Counted from the first letter of the stretch, positions 42,378 through 52,357 are shown. The stretch: DNA of 64,000 nt from Lachnospiraceae bacterium MD308 (GCA_000403475.2 KE159795.1:124001-188000), one strand, 5' to 3'. Notes: generated by a model from the letters alone, not told the origin. Made by a program: numbers and translations.

Positions 42378-44348
42378 CTAATGATTCGTATATGTAAAAT
42401 GCATATAATCTTTGCTTGATTTCCAGGCACCGCCCCAGTAAAAACCATGCTTCTTCCAGATTGCCACTACCTCCGTCGTCACTGAATACGGGTCGACGCC
42501 CGGCTTATACTCACCTTCGGTAACTCCGATCATCGGGTTCGAATTCCAGTTCAGATCCACCACGCAGCCATAACTATGATGGGAGCGGTTCCTTCCCGAT
42601 GCCATACTCCTCCAGTTGTAAGTATCGGTATCCTCTGCCCTTACCGGGAACCCGGCAGCGTACATATCCTGGAAAGCTTTCATAAAATTCTTCGTCAAAT
42701 TTTTATGTACACGAAGCTGCATTGTACTTGGCACCCCGTCTGCGTCCTTAATCGGAACCGTAATCGTCACGAGATATTGCTCCATCTCAGCCTTTTTGGT
42801 CGGAACTCCATTGGGGAACAATGAATATAATCTCTGTCCGTCCGTAAATGTCTCCTTTTTTGTCGCTGAAAATGCCCCGTAATATTTCTTTAAGCCTGAT
42901 TTTCTATAAGCCTTCACTTTAAAATAATAGGTCACTCCGGTTTTCAGCTTCTTCGCTGTATACGAAACTTTCCCTCCGCCGCTCACTTTGCCCGCATAGG
43001 TATAAGCGCCGTCCTTTGCCTCGCTTTTATAAATCTCATAACCTTGCGCTCCGGATACACTTTTCCAACTGACCTTTGCCGTGGTCTCAGACGCACATTT
43101 GGCCGATTTGATTGAAACTGCACTTAATTTCGTCTTTACACTGGCAATAGCAGAATAAGAACCGTATTCTTGTTTTGTTTTCGTCTTTTTCTTTACTTTT
43201 ACCTTAACTTTCTTGTAGGCGCGCACTTTATAATGGTATGTTTTTCCAAATTTTACTTTTTTGTCAGTATAACTTGTACTAGAACCCGATTTATAAGTCT
43301 TTACCTTCTTAAATTTCCCGTTCTGTGACGAACTGCGATATACGACATACCCCGCTGCGTCCTTTACTTTCTGCCATTTCAGCTTGATCTTAGAATAGTC
43401 AGAGCTTGTCTTAACAACCGGTGTCCCGAATTTAATTTTGAATTCTATTGTTTTTGTACCCTTAAAATTGCCGGCCCCGTCTATTTTGATTGCCGCCGTC
43501 CCTATTTTCTTGTTATTTGAATAAGTAAGCTTGTAATCTTTTCCTGAGACAAGCTGCTTTTCCTGATGCGTTAACGTCACCTTCGGCTTTACCTGCTTAC
43601 CGGTATAATCGGCTGTCTTCGGCGCCTGTAATGTACATTTGTTGATATCCACAGGAACAATTGTGAATTTCACCGTCTTGATTCCGGTGCAGATCTCCTG
43701 CTTTTTGTCTTCTTCAGCCGGACTACCCTGCTCTTTCTTCGGTTCATCTTTCCCTGTCAGGACTATTGCCGCCTCTCCGGCTTCAATATTATTCTGATAT
43801 TCGATTGTATAATGACTTGCATCAATAACACTTTCTTTTTCATCCAAAGCTCCCTCTGTTGACTTAGGGCCTTCGGAATCTGAAAAATACTCCGCCGTAG
43901 CTACAACCTCTATCTCCGGCTTTACTTCAGCGCCGGTATACTCATACTCAGCCTGATTGTCTTTAAACCGCACTTCTATCTTGTCAGAACTCAGATTATA
44001 TTCTACAGCTTCTTCGGCATCGGGCTCTGCTTCCTTTATGTCTATCTCCTTTTCCGCCTTGTCATCATTGTTCTGAACCGTCTCCTTATCTGCCGCCGAA
44101 GTATCCGGCACTTCTCCGCTGTCTTCTATAGAATCCGTTACTTCTTTCTCATCATCACCATTCAAAATATCTGCATCTGTCCTCTGATTCTCCGGCTCTT
44201 TAATAAGTTCTTCTTCTACCGGTATTGTTGTATTCTGTACATCCGCACTCCGGTCTGCATCCTCCTCTGATGCAGACACCGGCAGAGATGTGAAAACCAG
44301 AAGTAAACTCATCAGTATCAGTCCTGATTTTCTCATTTTCATTTGCAT
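42378..44348 (-). CDS. Secreted M15 (VanY-type) peptidase with repeat modules
   Basis: M15 zinc peptidases cut peptide stems of peptidoglycan (D,D-carboxypeptidase or L-Ala-D-Glu/D-Gln endopeptidase). The 656-residue protein has a signal peptide (about 1-26), a Glu/Asp-rich linker (about 27-120), two small beta domains of the bacterial MBG/Ig type (about 125-305), two Fn3-like modules (about 310-500) and the C-terminal catalytic domain. The zinc ligands are visible in SHHSYGCVVDLNW and KDYMHF. GGGGAAAG lies eight bases before the ATG. It follows a TagF-like gene by 24 bases. The exact bond cut cannot be decided. Confidence 0.87.
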   Translation of the reverse strand: MQMKMRKSGLILMSLLLVFTSLPVSASEEDADRSADVQNTTIPVEEELIKEPENQRTDADILNGDDEKEVTDSIEDSGEVPDTSAADKETVQNNDDKAEKEIDIKEAEPDAEEAVEYNLSSDKIEVRFKDNQAEYEYTGAEVKPEIEVVATAEYFSDSEGPKSTEGALDEKESVIDASHYTIEYQNNIEAGEAAIVLTGKDEPKKEQGSPAEEDKKQEICTGIKTVKFTIVPVDINKCTLQAPKTADYTGKQVKPKVTLTHQEKQLVSGKDYKLTYSNNKKIGTAAIKIDGAGNFKGTKTIEFKIKFGTPVVKTSSDYSKIKLKWQKVKDAAGYVVYRSSSQNGKFKKVKTYKSGSSTSYTDKKVKFGKTYHYKVRAYKKVKVKVKKKTKTKQEYGSYSAIASVKTKLSAVSIKSAKCASETTAKVSWKSVSGAQGYEIYKSEAKDGAYTYAGKVSGGGKVSYTAKKLKTGVTYYFKVKAYRKSGLKKYYGAFSATKKETFTDGQRLYSLFPNGVPTKKAEMEQYLVTITVPIKDADGVPSTMQLRVHKNLTKNFMKAFQDMYAAGFPVRAEDTDTYNWRSMASGRNRSHHSYGCVVDLNWNSNPMIGVTEGEYKPGVDPYSVTTEVVAIWKKHGFYWGGAWKSSKDYMHFTYTNH

Positions 44349-44372
44349 AGTAATCTTTCCCCGTAAATATTT

Positions 44373-46040
44373 TTATCTTAATAATATTCTATTAATTGCT
44401 TTATCCGTAGCCTGGCCGTCATAATCGGCAAAATTCTCCTCGACAAACCGATAAACCTTTTCAATTTCATAATCCTTATTCTTGAGAGCATCCATCAATT
44501 CATCAAATGTATCGCACACCTTGCCCGGCGCACATTCCTTAACACTTCTGTGTACACCTCTGGATAATTCATAAAGCTCTCTGTCCGGTGTATAGAACAA
44601 AATCGGTCTTTTCATCAACGAATACTCAAAATAGTTGGACGAATAATCTGTAATAAGGATGTCTGTCACATAATACAAATCATTAATATTCGGATACATT
44701 GCAAAATCAATGATCCGATCCTGATATTCCTCTGGTATCTCAACAGGCTCCCTGACTACAAAGGGATGCATCTTTATAAGGAAGATATACTCATCTCCGC
44801 AGAACTCGTAAATCTTCTTAAGGTCAAGCCAAGAATAATTGTAATGGGCGGTTTTCTGTCCCCCTCCCCGGAATGTCGGTGCAAACAGGATAAGCTTTTT
44901 CCCCTTCAGATCCGGATATTCCTGATAAAACTCTTTACGGAAATCGCTGATTGTCTGCTCGTCTAAAAATCCGTCAAGTCTCGGCATACCTACCGGCAGG
45001 AAAGCTTCCTCCTCAATGCCAAACACCTCGGCATATACTTTCACAAGTTCCTTTGACCCTACCAGCACATAGTCGTATTTCTTATGGCAGGAGCCAGACG
45101 GGAACGGCGTCCCGCGCTTTCCAAACCGGCTGTATCCCACAGACTTAAAGCCAACACCGGCGTGCCATACCTGAATGAGCTTCGTCTCCTTCCTCAGGTT
45201 CAGGAACCCAAATACCGGAACATAGTCATCCACAAAGATGTAATCCTGCTGCGCAATCTTAAAGATCAGCTTCGCCCAGCTAAAAGCGCTCATATGGCTT
45301 CCCACCGCCTTGCGGAAGGAATAGCTGATCTTGAACTTCTTATCCAACCCCCGCTCATGTATGCGCTCGTCAATAAACTTAAGGTTTCCCCAGAGATAAT
45401 CCTTTGTCTCGCTCATAAGAAGCACATTTTTCCCCCGCTTCGGGAAAACATGGGACCAGAACAGGTAAAACGCCCTCATCAGAACAATAGCCGTATACAT
45501 ATACGTTCGGTTGAATTTTCCTTTTACTGTCAACGCCTCCTGGATATACCGGCGCTTCTTCCAGTGATTATTCTTGATCATAAAATAGGTATTGATATAA
45601 AACCAGAGATATTTTTCCTCCTCCATCAGTGAGCTGAAGGATACATTGTACGCATATTTACCTCCTCCATAGCGGAAGATGCGGGAATACTCGTCGAAAT
45701 GGTAGGCTACCTGATGGGAGGCATAGCAGACAAATTCTCCTTCTTTCGCCGCAGCCACGATCCTCCAACGTCCGTTATCCAGAAACTGACGCTTTTTCAT
45801 CGCCGCAATATTCCCCGTAATACGGTATACGCCGTTCGAGACCTTTTCGCTTTTCACCCAAAAAGCGTCCTTAATCTTCATTCCAATAATGCTCCTGTCT
45901 TCTTCATCACGGAAAATCTTTCCCAGACTCTCTAACCGGAACTTTACTTTTCCTTTATAATTCGTCTTGATCTCAAGGGAAAGGAATATTCTTTCCCACG
46001 TTATTTTTGTAACTTCAAAGATAATTTCTGTGTTTCCCAT
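44373..46040 (-). CDS. TagF-like CDP-glycerol/polyol glycerophosphotransferase 2
   Basis: Members polymerise glycerol- or ribitol-phosphate into teichoic-acid chains at the inner membrane face. The 555-residue protein has an N-terminal beta-rich accessory domain (about 1-150), then the glyphos-transferase domain with IQVWHAGVGFKSVGY, VGMPRLDGFL, LFAPTFRGG, LIKMHPFV and the final ITDYSSNYFEYSLMKRP. Its ATG overlaps the stop of the upstream gene in TAATG, indicating reinitiation. It is the longest of three TagF paralogues in this operon. Primase or polymerase role is not decidable. Confidence 0.88.
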   Translation of the reverse strand: MGNTEIIFEVTKITWERIFLSLEIKTNYKGKVKFRLESLGKIFRDEEDRSIIGMKIKDAFWVKSEKVSNGVYRITGNIAAMKKRQFLDNGRWRIVAAAKEGEFVCYASHQVAYHFDEYSRIFRYGGGKYAYNVSFSSLMEEEKYLWFYINTYFMIKNNHWKKRRYIQEALTVKGKFNRTYMYTAIVLMRAFYLFWSHVFPKRGKNVLLMSETKDYLWGNLKFIDERIHERGLDKKFKISYSFRKAVGSHMSAFSWAKLIFKIAQQDYIFVDDYVPVFGFLNLRKETKLIQVWHAGVGFKSVGYSRFGKRGTPFPSGSCHKKYDYVLVGSKELVKVYAEVFGIEEEAFLPVGMPRLDGFLDEQTISDFRKEFYQEYPDLKGKKLILFAPTFRGGGQKTAHYNYSWLDLKKIYEFCGDEYIFLIKMHPFVVREPVEIPEEYQDRIIDFAMYPNINDLYYVTDILITDYSSNYFEYSLMKRPILFYTPDRELYELSRGVHRSVKECAPGKVCDTFDELMDALKNKDYEIEKVYRFVEENFADYDGQATDKAINRILLR

Positions 46041-48094
46041 TATTTGTCCCCTTTTATCTTCTTTATTTTACGGACTACCTTTGTTTTCAGTTTTGCTTCC
46101 CACACACCTTCCAATACAACAGTCGTAACCCTGTTTGCCGGAATGTAGGGAATCCTTGCGCCATCCTTAAGCAGGTACTTTTCCCCATCCCGGGCTTTGT
46201 GATACTCCGACTGAGCTTTAAGAGTCTTATCCGCCAGATACCAGTACCATCTCTCTTCATCCTTAATTCGCATCTGCCATCCGAGGAACTCATATCCTGA
46301 ATGTGAAAACCGATTCTTTATCAGTCTTGCCTGTCCGTCGTTGACAACCGTCTCGTTTATCCGGTACTCAACAGAACCTGTCTTCAACACTTTGAGCTCT
46401 CCTTTTGACCTGTCATATTTATACATTAGTTCATCGGATTTAAGACCGCCGTTATAGATTACGGTATACTCTGCCTGCCCCTCTTTCCATAAAGCTTCCG
46501 CCACCATAAGGGAAATCCCTGTCACCGGAAGATATGGAATGTGATCGCATTCTGAAAATTTCTTAATCGCCGGATGCTTTTCTTTATCATATTCTCCTTT
46601 CAACATGAACGTCCCGTCTTCCAGATACCAGAACCACCGGTTGTCTATCTTGAATCGGAATCTCCAACCATCAGGCAGGTAACCTTTTCTGCTAAACTCA
46701 TTTTTAGGGAAGCGCGAAAGCCCGTCGTTCATCACGCGCTCCTTCGGCCAAAACTCCCAGGAACCAGTGAGCAGCTCTTTCGCTTCCCCTCTGGACTCCT
46801 CGTAAGTTCCCCGTCCGAGATTCTGGAAAATGCCGCTGTTACAGTATACTTTATATTGGATTCTCCTCTTCCACCATTCATAATCACGAAGCGGACGCTC
46901 ACTTGATTCCATGCGGCGGATTGCCGACAGGATGAATTCTGACGATTCCTTCCTTTTCTGCTCCATCAGCGGTCTTACCTTCGTATAATCAATATCCGGC
47001 AGAGGAACCGTCAGGATATCACTTGCCCCGTTAATCCTGCGCTCGCTTAATCCAAACATCTCAAGAACATGGGTCACCTTATCCCCGTGGCGGTATCCGG
47101 CATAAAACTGCTTTTCAAAAAGGATGCTGAAGCAGCAGGCATGAAACGAATTTGTAAAGATGCAATCGGCATATTTGATGTAACCCAGCCATTCCTCAAT
47201 ACCCATATCATAGTTGTATATCCGCTCAATACCTTCATATTCCATAAGGCGCCCGTCTTTCAGCGGCCGGTCTGTAATCTCCACAATCTTAAGATTGTGC
47301 GCCCTTGCATATTTGACGGCCTGATCTATCGTATCCTTCGCCTTTTCCATAACATAATATAAGAACAGATAGTGTTCCTCTTCCGGCTTCACTAAGATCT
47401 TATCATAAAATTCTTTTTCATGGAGAAGAACAGGATCAATGACCATCGTCACTTCATTGTCTATATTTTCTTCAAGGTAGTCTCTTAGACTCTCTTCACG
47501 CACAGAAATCGCGTCAATGTCCTGTACATAATGAAGGAAAGTTTTCTCATCCTCCTCCGTCCTGCTGTGGTAAACACCCCGGCTTGCCGCATAAGAGATC
47601 TTCCACTTGTTCTCCATAGCTTTGCTGGCAAGGAAAAAGCCCCGGTCAAAGCCTATATTCGGCTCCTGCTTCCACAGGACATCCGTACAGCAGATATAAC
47701 AGTCAAATCCCGGATCTTTAATCTCTAAAAGGTCGCTGTCATAGCACTCCTTTGTTTTAATATAATTTTTCTCAATGAAATTCTGGAACTTATCATAACG
47801 TCTCTCGCGCTCTTCATATAAATCTTTCCACGCCTCCCTAAGATGTGTGATACGCTCCCACTCCTCGGGTTCCGTTATGCTTTTCCCCCGCGCCGCAAAT
47901 TCCGCACACATCTTTTCATAATAATCATAAGGATGCCGCAGGTCAAAATTATTAAAATATATCGGCTTATAGCTGATTACCGTACTTTCAATCCCATTTT
48001 CCAGCAAAAACTGCTGGAAGGCATAGTTGTGCAGCGGACAGGCATAATTCAGCCCCTTTGAGTACATATTAATTGATATTATTCCAATCTTCAT
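46040..48094 (-). CDS. Polysaccharide pyruvyltransferase-like protein with two C-terminal 129-residue repeats
   Basis: The N-terminal part (about 1-410) resembles CsaB-type polysaccharide pyruvyltransferases (MKIGIISINMYSKGLNYA, DCYICCTDVLW, ISYAASRG, ISVREESL, CIFTNSFHAC), which add pyruvate ketals to sugars. Residues 414-542 and 543-684 are two copies of one module, aligned without gaps at 129-residue spacing and rich in aromatic residues (RWFWYLEDGT and RWYWYLADKT, both followed by IPY). The motif GYxxxGW recalls InlB B-repeats. The ATG at 48094 has AGAAGGAGG upstream; earlier in-frame starts lack one. It lies between tagD and a TagF gene. The repeats' role is unknown. Confidence 0.8.
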   Translation of the reverse strand: MKIGIISINMYSKGLNYACPLHNYAFQQFLLENGIESTVISYKPIYFNNFDLRHPYDYYEKMCAEFAARGKSITEPEEWERITHLREAWKDLYEERERRYDKFQNFIEKNYIKTKECYDSDLLEIKDPGFDCYICCTDVLWKQEPNIGFDRGFFLASKAMENKWKISYAASRGVYHSRTEEDEKTFLHYVQDIDAISVREESLRDYLEENIDNEVTMVIDPVLLHEKEFYDKILVKPEEEHYLFLYYVMEKAKDTIDQAVKYARAHNLKIVEITDRPLKDGRLMEYEGIERIYNYDMGIEEWLGYIKYADCIFTNSFHACCFSILFEKQFYAGYRHGDKVTHVLEMFGLSERRINGASDILTVPLPDIDYTKVRPLMEQKRKESSEFILSAIRRMESSERPLRDYEWWKRRIQYKVYCNSGIFQNLGRGTYEESRGEAKELLTGSWEFWPKERVMNDGLSRFPKNEFSRKGYLPDGWRFRFKIDNRWFWYLEDGTFMLKGEYDKEKHPAIKKFSECDHIPYLPVTGISLMVAEALWKEGQAEYTVIYNGGLKSDELMYKYDRSKGELKVLKTGSVEYRINETVVNDGQARLIKNRFSHSGYEFLGWQMRIKDEERWYWYLADKTLKAQSEYHKARDGEKYLLKDGARIPYIPANRVTTVVLEGVWEAKLKTKVVRKIKKIKGDK

Positions 48095-48125
48095 AAACTT
48101 CCTCCTTCTCATTTTGCATCTGTTT

Positions 48126-48536
48126 TTAATATAAATTATCATCCGACAAATGTAATTCTTCTTTAATCTTTGTCGTAGAAATCCCACTTGTCCGATCTAA
48201 GTACACGACCTCGCAAATATCCTTTAAGCTTTCAAACTTCTCGTGCCCTGTCCAATCACTTCCCATGACTACTGTATCCACATGATAATTCAGAACGTCC
48301 TCCCTTTTCTGATCCCAGTCATTTTCCGGTATCACAAGATCCACATAACGTACCGCCTCTAGCATCTCTTTCCTTGTCTCATAATTGTGATAAGCCTTTT
48401 TACCTTTGATCTCATTAAAATGCTCTGTGGAAATCGCCACAATCAGATAATCACCCAGTTCCTTCGCCCTTTTTAACAGACGAATATGCCCATAATGGAG
48501 CAAATCATATGTCCCATAAGTCAAAATACGTTTCAT
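48126..48536 (-). CDS. tagD: Glycerol-3-phosphate cytidylyltransferase TagD
   Basis: TagD makes CDP-glycerol, the precursor of glycerol teichoic acids. The 136-residue protein has the nucleotidyltransferase motifs TYGTYDLLHYGHIRLLKRA (the GHxR-type HxGH site), VMGSDWTG and the C-terminal RTSGISTTKI. Size is normal. It begins three bases after the upstream TagF stop, so it is translationally coupled. It shows that this locus builds a polymer with glycerol phosphate. Confidence 0.95.
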   Translation of the reverse strand: MKRILTYGTYDLLHYGHIRLLKRAKELGDYLIVAISTEHFNEIKGKKAYHNYETRKEMLEAVRYVDLVIPENDWDQKREDVLNYHVDTVVMGSDWTGHEKFESLKDICEVVYLDRTSGISTTKIKEELHLSDDNLY

Positions 48537-48539
48537 CCT

Positions 48540-49910
48540 TTACTCCTTATCTTCAACCAATGCAAGTATTCTTTCAGAAGAATGCCCGTCACAACAACAC
48601 ATAAATTTATTTTTGAAATCCGTAACCTCCTGCTTATCAAAACGCTCATCAATGTGCTTTATATAATCCAGCATCTCTTCGTTTGTCCTGCACAAAGGTC
48701 CTGGTGTAATCTCATCGAAATCATAATATAGCCCTCTTTCATCTATATAATCCTCAAGATCATACACATAAAACAGCATCGGTCTTTCAAACAGTGAATA
48801 TTCAAACACTACAGAAGAATAGTCCGATATACAGATATCTGCCACCGTCATCAATTCATTAATATTCATCCCCGACTTTCGCGTCATGTCATATGCAAAT
48901 GTATTTTCATACTCCTTTGGAATCTCCGGAAGCTTTTTCACCGTCGGATGATGCTTTAAAATCAAAATATATTCATCTTTCAGCTCTCTAGCAAATGCCG
49001 CTATATCCAACACATCCGGCGTTGTACAAGTCGCCACGTCTCCTCGAAATGTAGGCGCATAAAGAATCACTTTTTTATCCCTTGCCTGCGGGATCTTCTC
49101 ATACAGCTTCCTGTAGCTGCCTGAGATGAATTCCTCATCAAAAAATTCATCTGTCCGGCTGATTCCTGTCGGCGTAATGACACCGGACTCTTTGTCTATT
49201 CCCATAGATTCCTCAAATATCCATGAAAGCTCGGGACTCGCGATGGTGACATAAGAATAATTCGTATTCAAAGGATACTCTTCATGGGACTTGGCACTTT
49301 TTCCAAATTTCTTATCGATTGTACTTAAGCCCACCTTTTTAAATACTCCGCAGCCATGCCATAGCTGAATATAAGTCGTCTCCGGCCGCAGAGTAATATA
49401 AGACATCAAATCATTCGCCGTACAGATGAACACCGCTTTCGCCGTGGCCGCATCACGGATATACTCCTTCGCCCTCTCGTAATAATCTTCATTCGTGGTC
49501 TTCCGTATACAAAGCTTATACTTTTTTAATTTGTAGTCAGTATTCTTTTTTATATATTTATACATATACGCAAGGCTTACTGAGAGGGAGCCTCCACGGT
49601 CCATAAACACAATTTTGTTCTCAACCGGTTTTTTTGCCTCCTCGTTATAAATCCGTGAAAATACGTGTTTGATAAATATACTTTTCAATTCATTTTCGTA
49701 AAACTCTTCCGTCACATCGCCTTCACTGATGTTTTTCAGATACTTCTTGTAATTTTCTTTTTGTGAAGCAAAAGAATCCTGTATAATTCCCTGGATAATC
49801 TCTTCCTTCAGCTCTAAATTATTCTTTCGTCTATCCCTGTCCTGATGGATTCTTATTGTTTCTTTCAATCCTTTATTCTTAATATTTTTCATTACAGATT
49901 TGACGTCCAT
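48540..49910 (-). CDS. TagF-like CDP-glycerol glycerophosphotransferase 1
   Basis: This 456-residue polymerase-family protein has an N-terminal coiled or basic region (IRIHQDRDRRKNN), then VFMDRGGSLSVSLAY, YIQLWHGCGVFKKVGLST, TPTGISRTDEFF, LYAPTFRGDV, ILKHHPT and ISDYSSVVFEYSLFERP. These carry the histidines and acidic residues of TagF catalysis. The ATG at 49910 has GCGGGGA upstream; a start ten codons earlier would overlap tagH. It is followed by tagD, which supplies CDP-glycerol. Confidence 0.9.
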   Translation of the reverse strand: MDVKSVMKNIKNKGLKETIRIHQDRDRRKNNLELKEEIIQGIIQDSFASQKENYKKYLKNISEGDVTEEFYENELKSIFIKHVFSRIYNEEAKKPVENKIVFMDRGGSLSVSLAYMYKYIKKNTDYKLKKYKLCIRKTTNEDYYERAKEYIRDAATAKAVFICTANDLMSYITLRPETTYIQLWHGCGVFKKVGLSTIDKKFGKSAKSHEEYPLNTNYSYVTIASPELSWIFEESMGIDKESGVITPTGISRTDEFFDEEFISGSYRKLYEKIPQARDKKVILYAPTFRGDVATCTTPDVLDIAAFARELKDEYILILKHHPTVKKLPEIPKEYENTFAYDMTRKSGMNINELMTVADICISDYSSVVFEYSLFERPMLFYVYDLEDYIDERGLYYDFDEITPGPLCRTNEEMLDYIKHIDERFDKQEVTDFKNKFMCCCDGHSSERILALVEDKE

Positions 49911-49932
49911 ACTATCCCCGCTTTCTGAAATA

Positions 49933-50751
49933 CTACCCAAACAGCCTGTCTATCCATCCAACCTTCCGGTCTTTTATAATACGTTCTTTAAACTTTTCTT
50001 CTCGCTCTGCCCTTTTTTCCGCCTTGGTAAGCGTGTGGCAGTATTCGATGTACTCCGCATAGTGATCACAGACTGCCCCTATCGCACCGTACTCTTTCAT
50101 CTTCCCTCCTTCTAACCACATTGCAGTATCACAGAACTCCCTGACTTGCGGAAGAGAATGTGAGATGAAGATGATTGTCTTACCTTCTTTCTTTAATTCA
50201 TTCATACGTGCCAGACATTTCTGCGCAAATCCCTTATCTCCTACAGACAAAGCCTCATCAATAATAAGGATTTCGGGATCTAAACAAAGATTAATGGAAA
50301 ATCCCAGCCGGGATTTCATACCGCTGGAATACTTCTTCACCGGTTGATAGAGAAAATCACCGATTTCGGCAAACTCGATGACTCCATCTGTAATTTCCTT
50401 GATCTTTTTCTTTGAAAGTCCCAATAATGCGCCTTTTAATTCTATATTCTCAAGCCCTGTAAGCTCCTTATTAAGCCCCGTATTGATTGCAACCAGCGCC
50501 TGTTCCCCATCGACAATAATTTCTCCCTCATCCGGAGAAGCGATCCCCGACAGCACAAGCGCCATCGTGGACTTTCCGGAACCGTTCGTCCCAAGAATCC
50601 CAAGCACCTGTCCTTTTTTCACTTCAAAAGAAATATCTTTCAGCGCATAAAAATATTGGGTCTTCTGAGCCTTAGTGACATTTTTGTCTTTCCGTTTTAA
50701 TTTGTAGATTTTTGATACATTTTTAAATTCAATTGCTGTTTCTCTTTCCAT
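49933..50751 (-). CDS. tagH: Teichoic-acid/polysaccharide ABC exporter ATPase (TagH-like)
   Basis: This ATPase powers export of lipid-linked teichoic acid or O-antigen-type polymers. The 272-residue protein has Walker A (LGTNGSGKSTMA), the signature region KYSSGMKSRLGFSI, Walker B (EILIIDEALSVGD) and the H-loop (ISHSLPQ). The extra C-terminal domain of Bacillus TagH is absent, and a short basic tail follows instead. It lies 13 bases after the permease gene. Export of the TagF product is the natural role. Confidence 0.9.
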   Translation of the reverse strand: MERETAIEFKNVSKIYKLKRKDKNVTKAQKTQYFYALKDISFEVKKGQVLGILGTNGSGKSTMALVLSGIASPDEGEIIVDGEQALVAINTGLNKELTGLENIELKGALLGLSKKKIKEITDGVIEFAEIGDFLYQPVKKYSSGMKSRLGFSINLCLDPEILIIDEALSVGDKGFAQKCLARMNELKKEGKTIIFISHSLPQVREFCDTAMWLEGGKMKEYGAIGAVCDHYAEYIEYCHTLTKAEKRAEREEKFKERIIKDRKVGWIDRLFG

Positions 50752-50764
50752 CTGATTTCCTCTT

Positions 50765-51571
50765 CTAAATCATATCTATAAACCTTGTCTTAAATTTATA
50801 CATCATATAGCTTCCGAAGAAGAACAGCAAAAGTGTAATTCCCCAGAACCAAGCCATAGACCAACTGTATGCCGCAAACCCTCTATGATAGAAGAAACAG
50901 TCCCTATACCCCTGTACAAGATAGTAAATCGGATTGCACATAATAATTTTCGAAACCATTCCATGTCCTATCTTTTCTAAATTCCATAAAATGGGCGTTA
51001 AGTAGAGAAGCAGCCTCATACATGCCAGAATCAGTTTTCTTGTATCCCTGGCCAGCATATTAAGTACAGAAGTTGTCAGTGACAAAGACACTGAAAACAC
51101 AATCGCACAAAACAGGTAGTAAATAAGAGCAAACCAATGTACGCTTGGATAATACCCCTGTGTCGCAAAGATAACTACCATAATAATAAACAGACAGCAA
51201 TGATCAAACAGCTTTTCAAGAACCACCGTCATAGGCAAAATACTGACCGGAAATTTCATCTTCGTAATCACATTCACCTTTCTGTAAACAGAATTACACC
51301 CATCTGTAATACACGGACTTATAAAAAACCACACTACCATTCCGCCCAGCATCCACACAATATAAGGAATGTCATCGACCGCCTTTCTGTTAAACACATA
51401 TCCAAATACAAACCAATATGTCAGTACATGGATTGCCGGATTTGCAAAATTCCAGAATACCCCCAGCTTACTCTCACGCATATCTGCAAGAAGCTCATAT
51501 TTTGCAATTGAAACAATTCTATGAAAGTTCTGATAATTTTCACTCAGAACATATTTTGCACTTGTAAACAC
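50765..51571 (-). CDS. tagG: Teichoic-acid/polysaccharide ABC exporter permease (TagG-like)
   Basis: This 268-residue ABC-2 type permease has six predicted membrane helices and the conserved segments ELLADMRESKLGVFWNFANPAIHV and LYLTPILWNLEKI, with a typical ABC-2 final TRFIDMI-like end. It pairs with the following ATPase and would form the polymer exporter. It starts 24 bases after the cytidylyltransferase. The name TagG reflects the operon; the same build also serves O-antigen and capsule export. Confidence 0.9.
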   Translation of the reverse strand: MFTSAKYVLSENYQNFHRIVSIAKYELLADMRESKLGVFWNFANPAIHVLTYWFVFGYVFNRKAVDDIPYIVWMLGGMVVWFFISPCITDGCNSVYRKVNVITKMKFPVSILPMTVVLEKLFDHCCLFIIMVVIFATQGYYPSVHWFALIYYLFCAIVFSVSLSLTTSVLNMLARDTRKLILACMRLLLYLTPILWNLEKIGHGMVSKIIMCNPIYYLVQGYRDCFFYHRGFAAYSWSMAWFWGITLLLFFFGSYMMYKFKTRFIDMI

Positions 51572-51595
51572 TCTGTTTCCTCCCTTATAGCGGCG

Positions 51596-52357
51596 CTATT
51601 TCATCAGCCTGCTCGGTACTTCCCTTGTTCCGAATCCAAAGATCTGCTCTGTCTCACGATACTGTATCATCGCCCGAAACGTATACAAATCTTCAGGCGT
51701 CGTAACTTTAATATTTCCTCTCGGGCCCTCCACAAGAGTTACTTCCTTCCCAAGCTTTTTCATCATAGAGCAAGTATCCACAACTCCCTCATATCCCGGA
51801 TTATCTTTACGCATCATCGCATGCGCCTCCAACACATCGCCAAGCCTGAAGCATTGGGGTGCCTGCGCTGTATAAAAGTTCGCCCTCGACGGTATCTCGT
51901 CAATGCTATGGCCGTCCCGGCAGATGACGGGCGTCTCATAGAGCGGTGTGCACGTAATTGCCGTCCCATTCTTCCTGACGCATGCCAAATCCTCATCAAT
52001 CAGTTCCTTTGTAATACACGGGCGCACGCCGTCATGAATCAACACGACCGCATCCGGGGTGTTATGCTCCCGCGCCGCCTGCAGCGCATTGTAGATCGAA
52101 TCCAGACCGGTCTCTCCCCCCGGCACAATTTTCTCTACCTTCGAAATCATATGGCGCTGTACCAGCTTTGTAAGCTTACGGATATAGTCCTCCTTACATG
52201 ATACATAAATCTCATCGATCTCAGGGTGCTCCTCAAAAATATCCAATGTATGAATAATGATCGGTTTCCCGTTAACCTCGATAAACTGCTTCGGAAGGCC
52301 GGAGCCCATTCTCGCACCCACGCCTCCGGCAAAAATAATTGCAATATTTTTACTCAT
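51596..52357 (-). CDS. TarI/IspD-like cytidylyltransferase, probable ribitol- or polyol-phosphate type
   Basis: This 253-residue enzyme belongs to the IspD family, whose TarI branch makes CDP-ribitol for teichoic acids. It shows IIFAGGVGARMGSGLPKQF (the nucleotide loop), PIIIHTLDIFEEH as in TarI, VLIHDGVRPCI and RANFYTAQAPQCFR. The ATG at 52357 has GAGGGAGC upstream and overlaps the SDR stop by eight bases, so the two are coupled. In this setting a polyol-phosphate activator is more likely than isoprenoid IspD. The substrate may be ribitol-5-phosphate or a product of the adjacent dehydrogenase. Confidence 0.8.
   Translation of the reverse strand: MSKNIAIIFAGGVGARMGSGLPKQFIEVNGKPIIIHTLDIFEEHPEIDEIYVSCKEDYIRKLTKLVQRHMISKVEKIVPGGETGLDSIYNALQAAREHNTPDAVVLIHDGVRPCITKELIDEDLACVRKNGTAITCTPLYETPVICRDGHSIDEIPSRANFYTAQAPQCFRLGDVLEAHAMMRKDNPGYEGVVDTCSMMKKLGKEVTLVEGPRGNIKVTTPEDLYTFRAMIQYRETEQIFGFGTREVPSRLMK

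Noticed and set aside
51596-52357. Isoprenoid IspD
   Set aside because: The enzyme family fits, but TarI-like sequence details and the teichoic-type neighbours make a polyol-phosphate role more likely; the isoprenoid role is not excluded.
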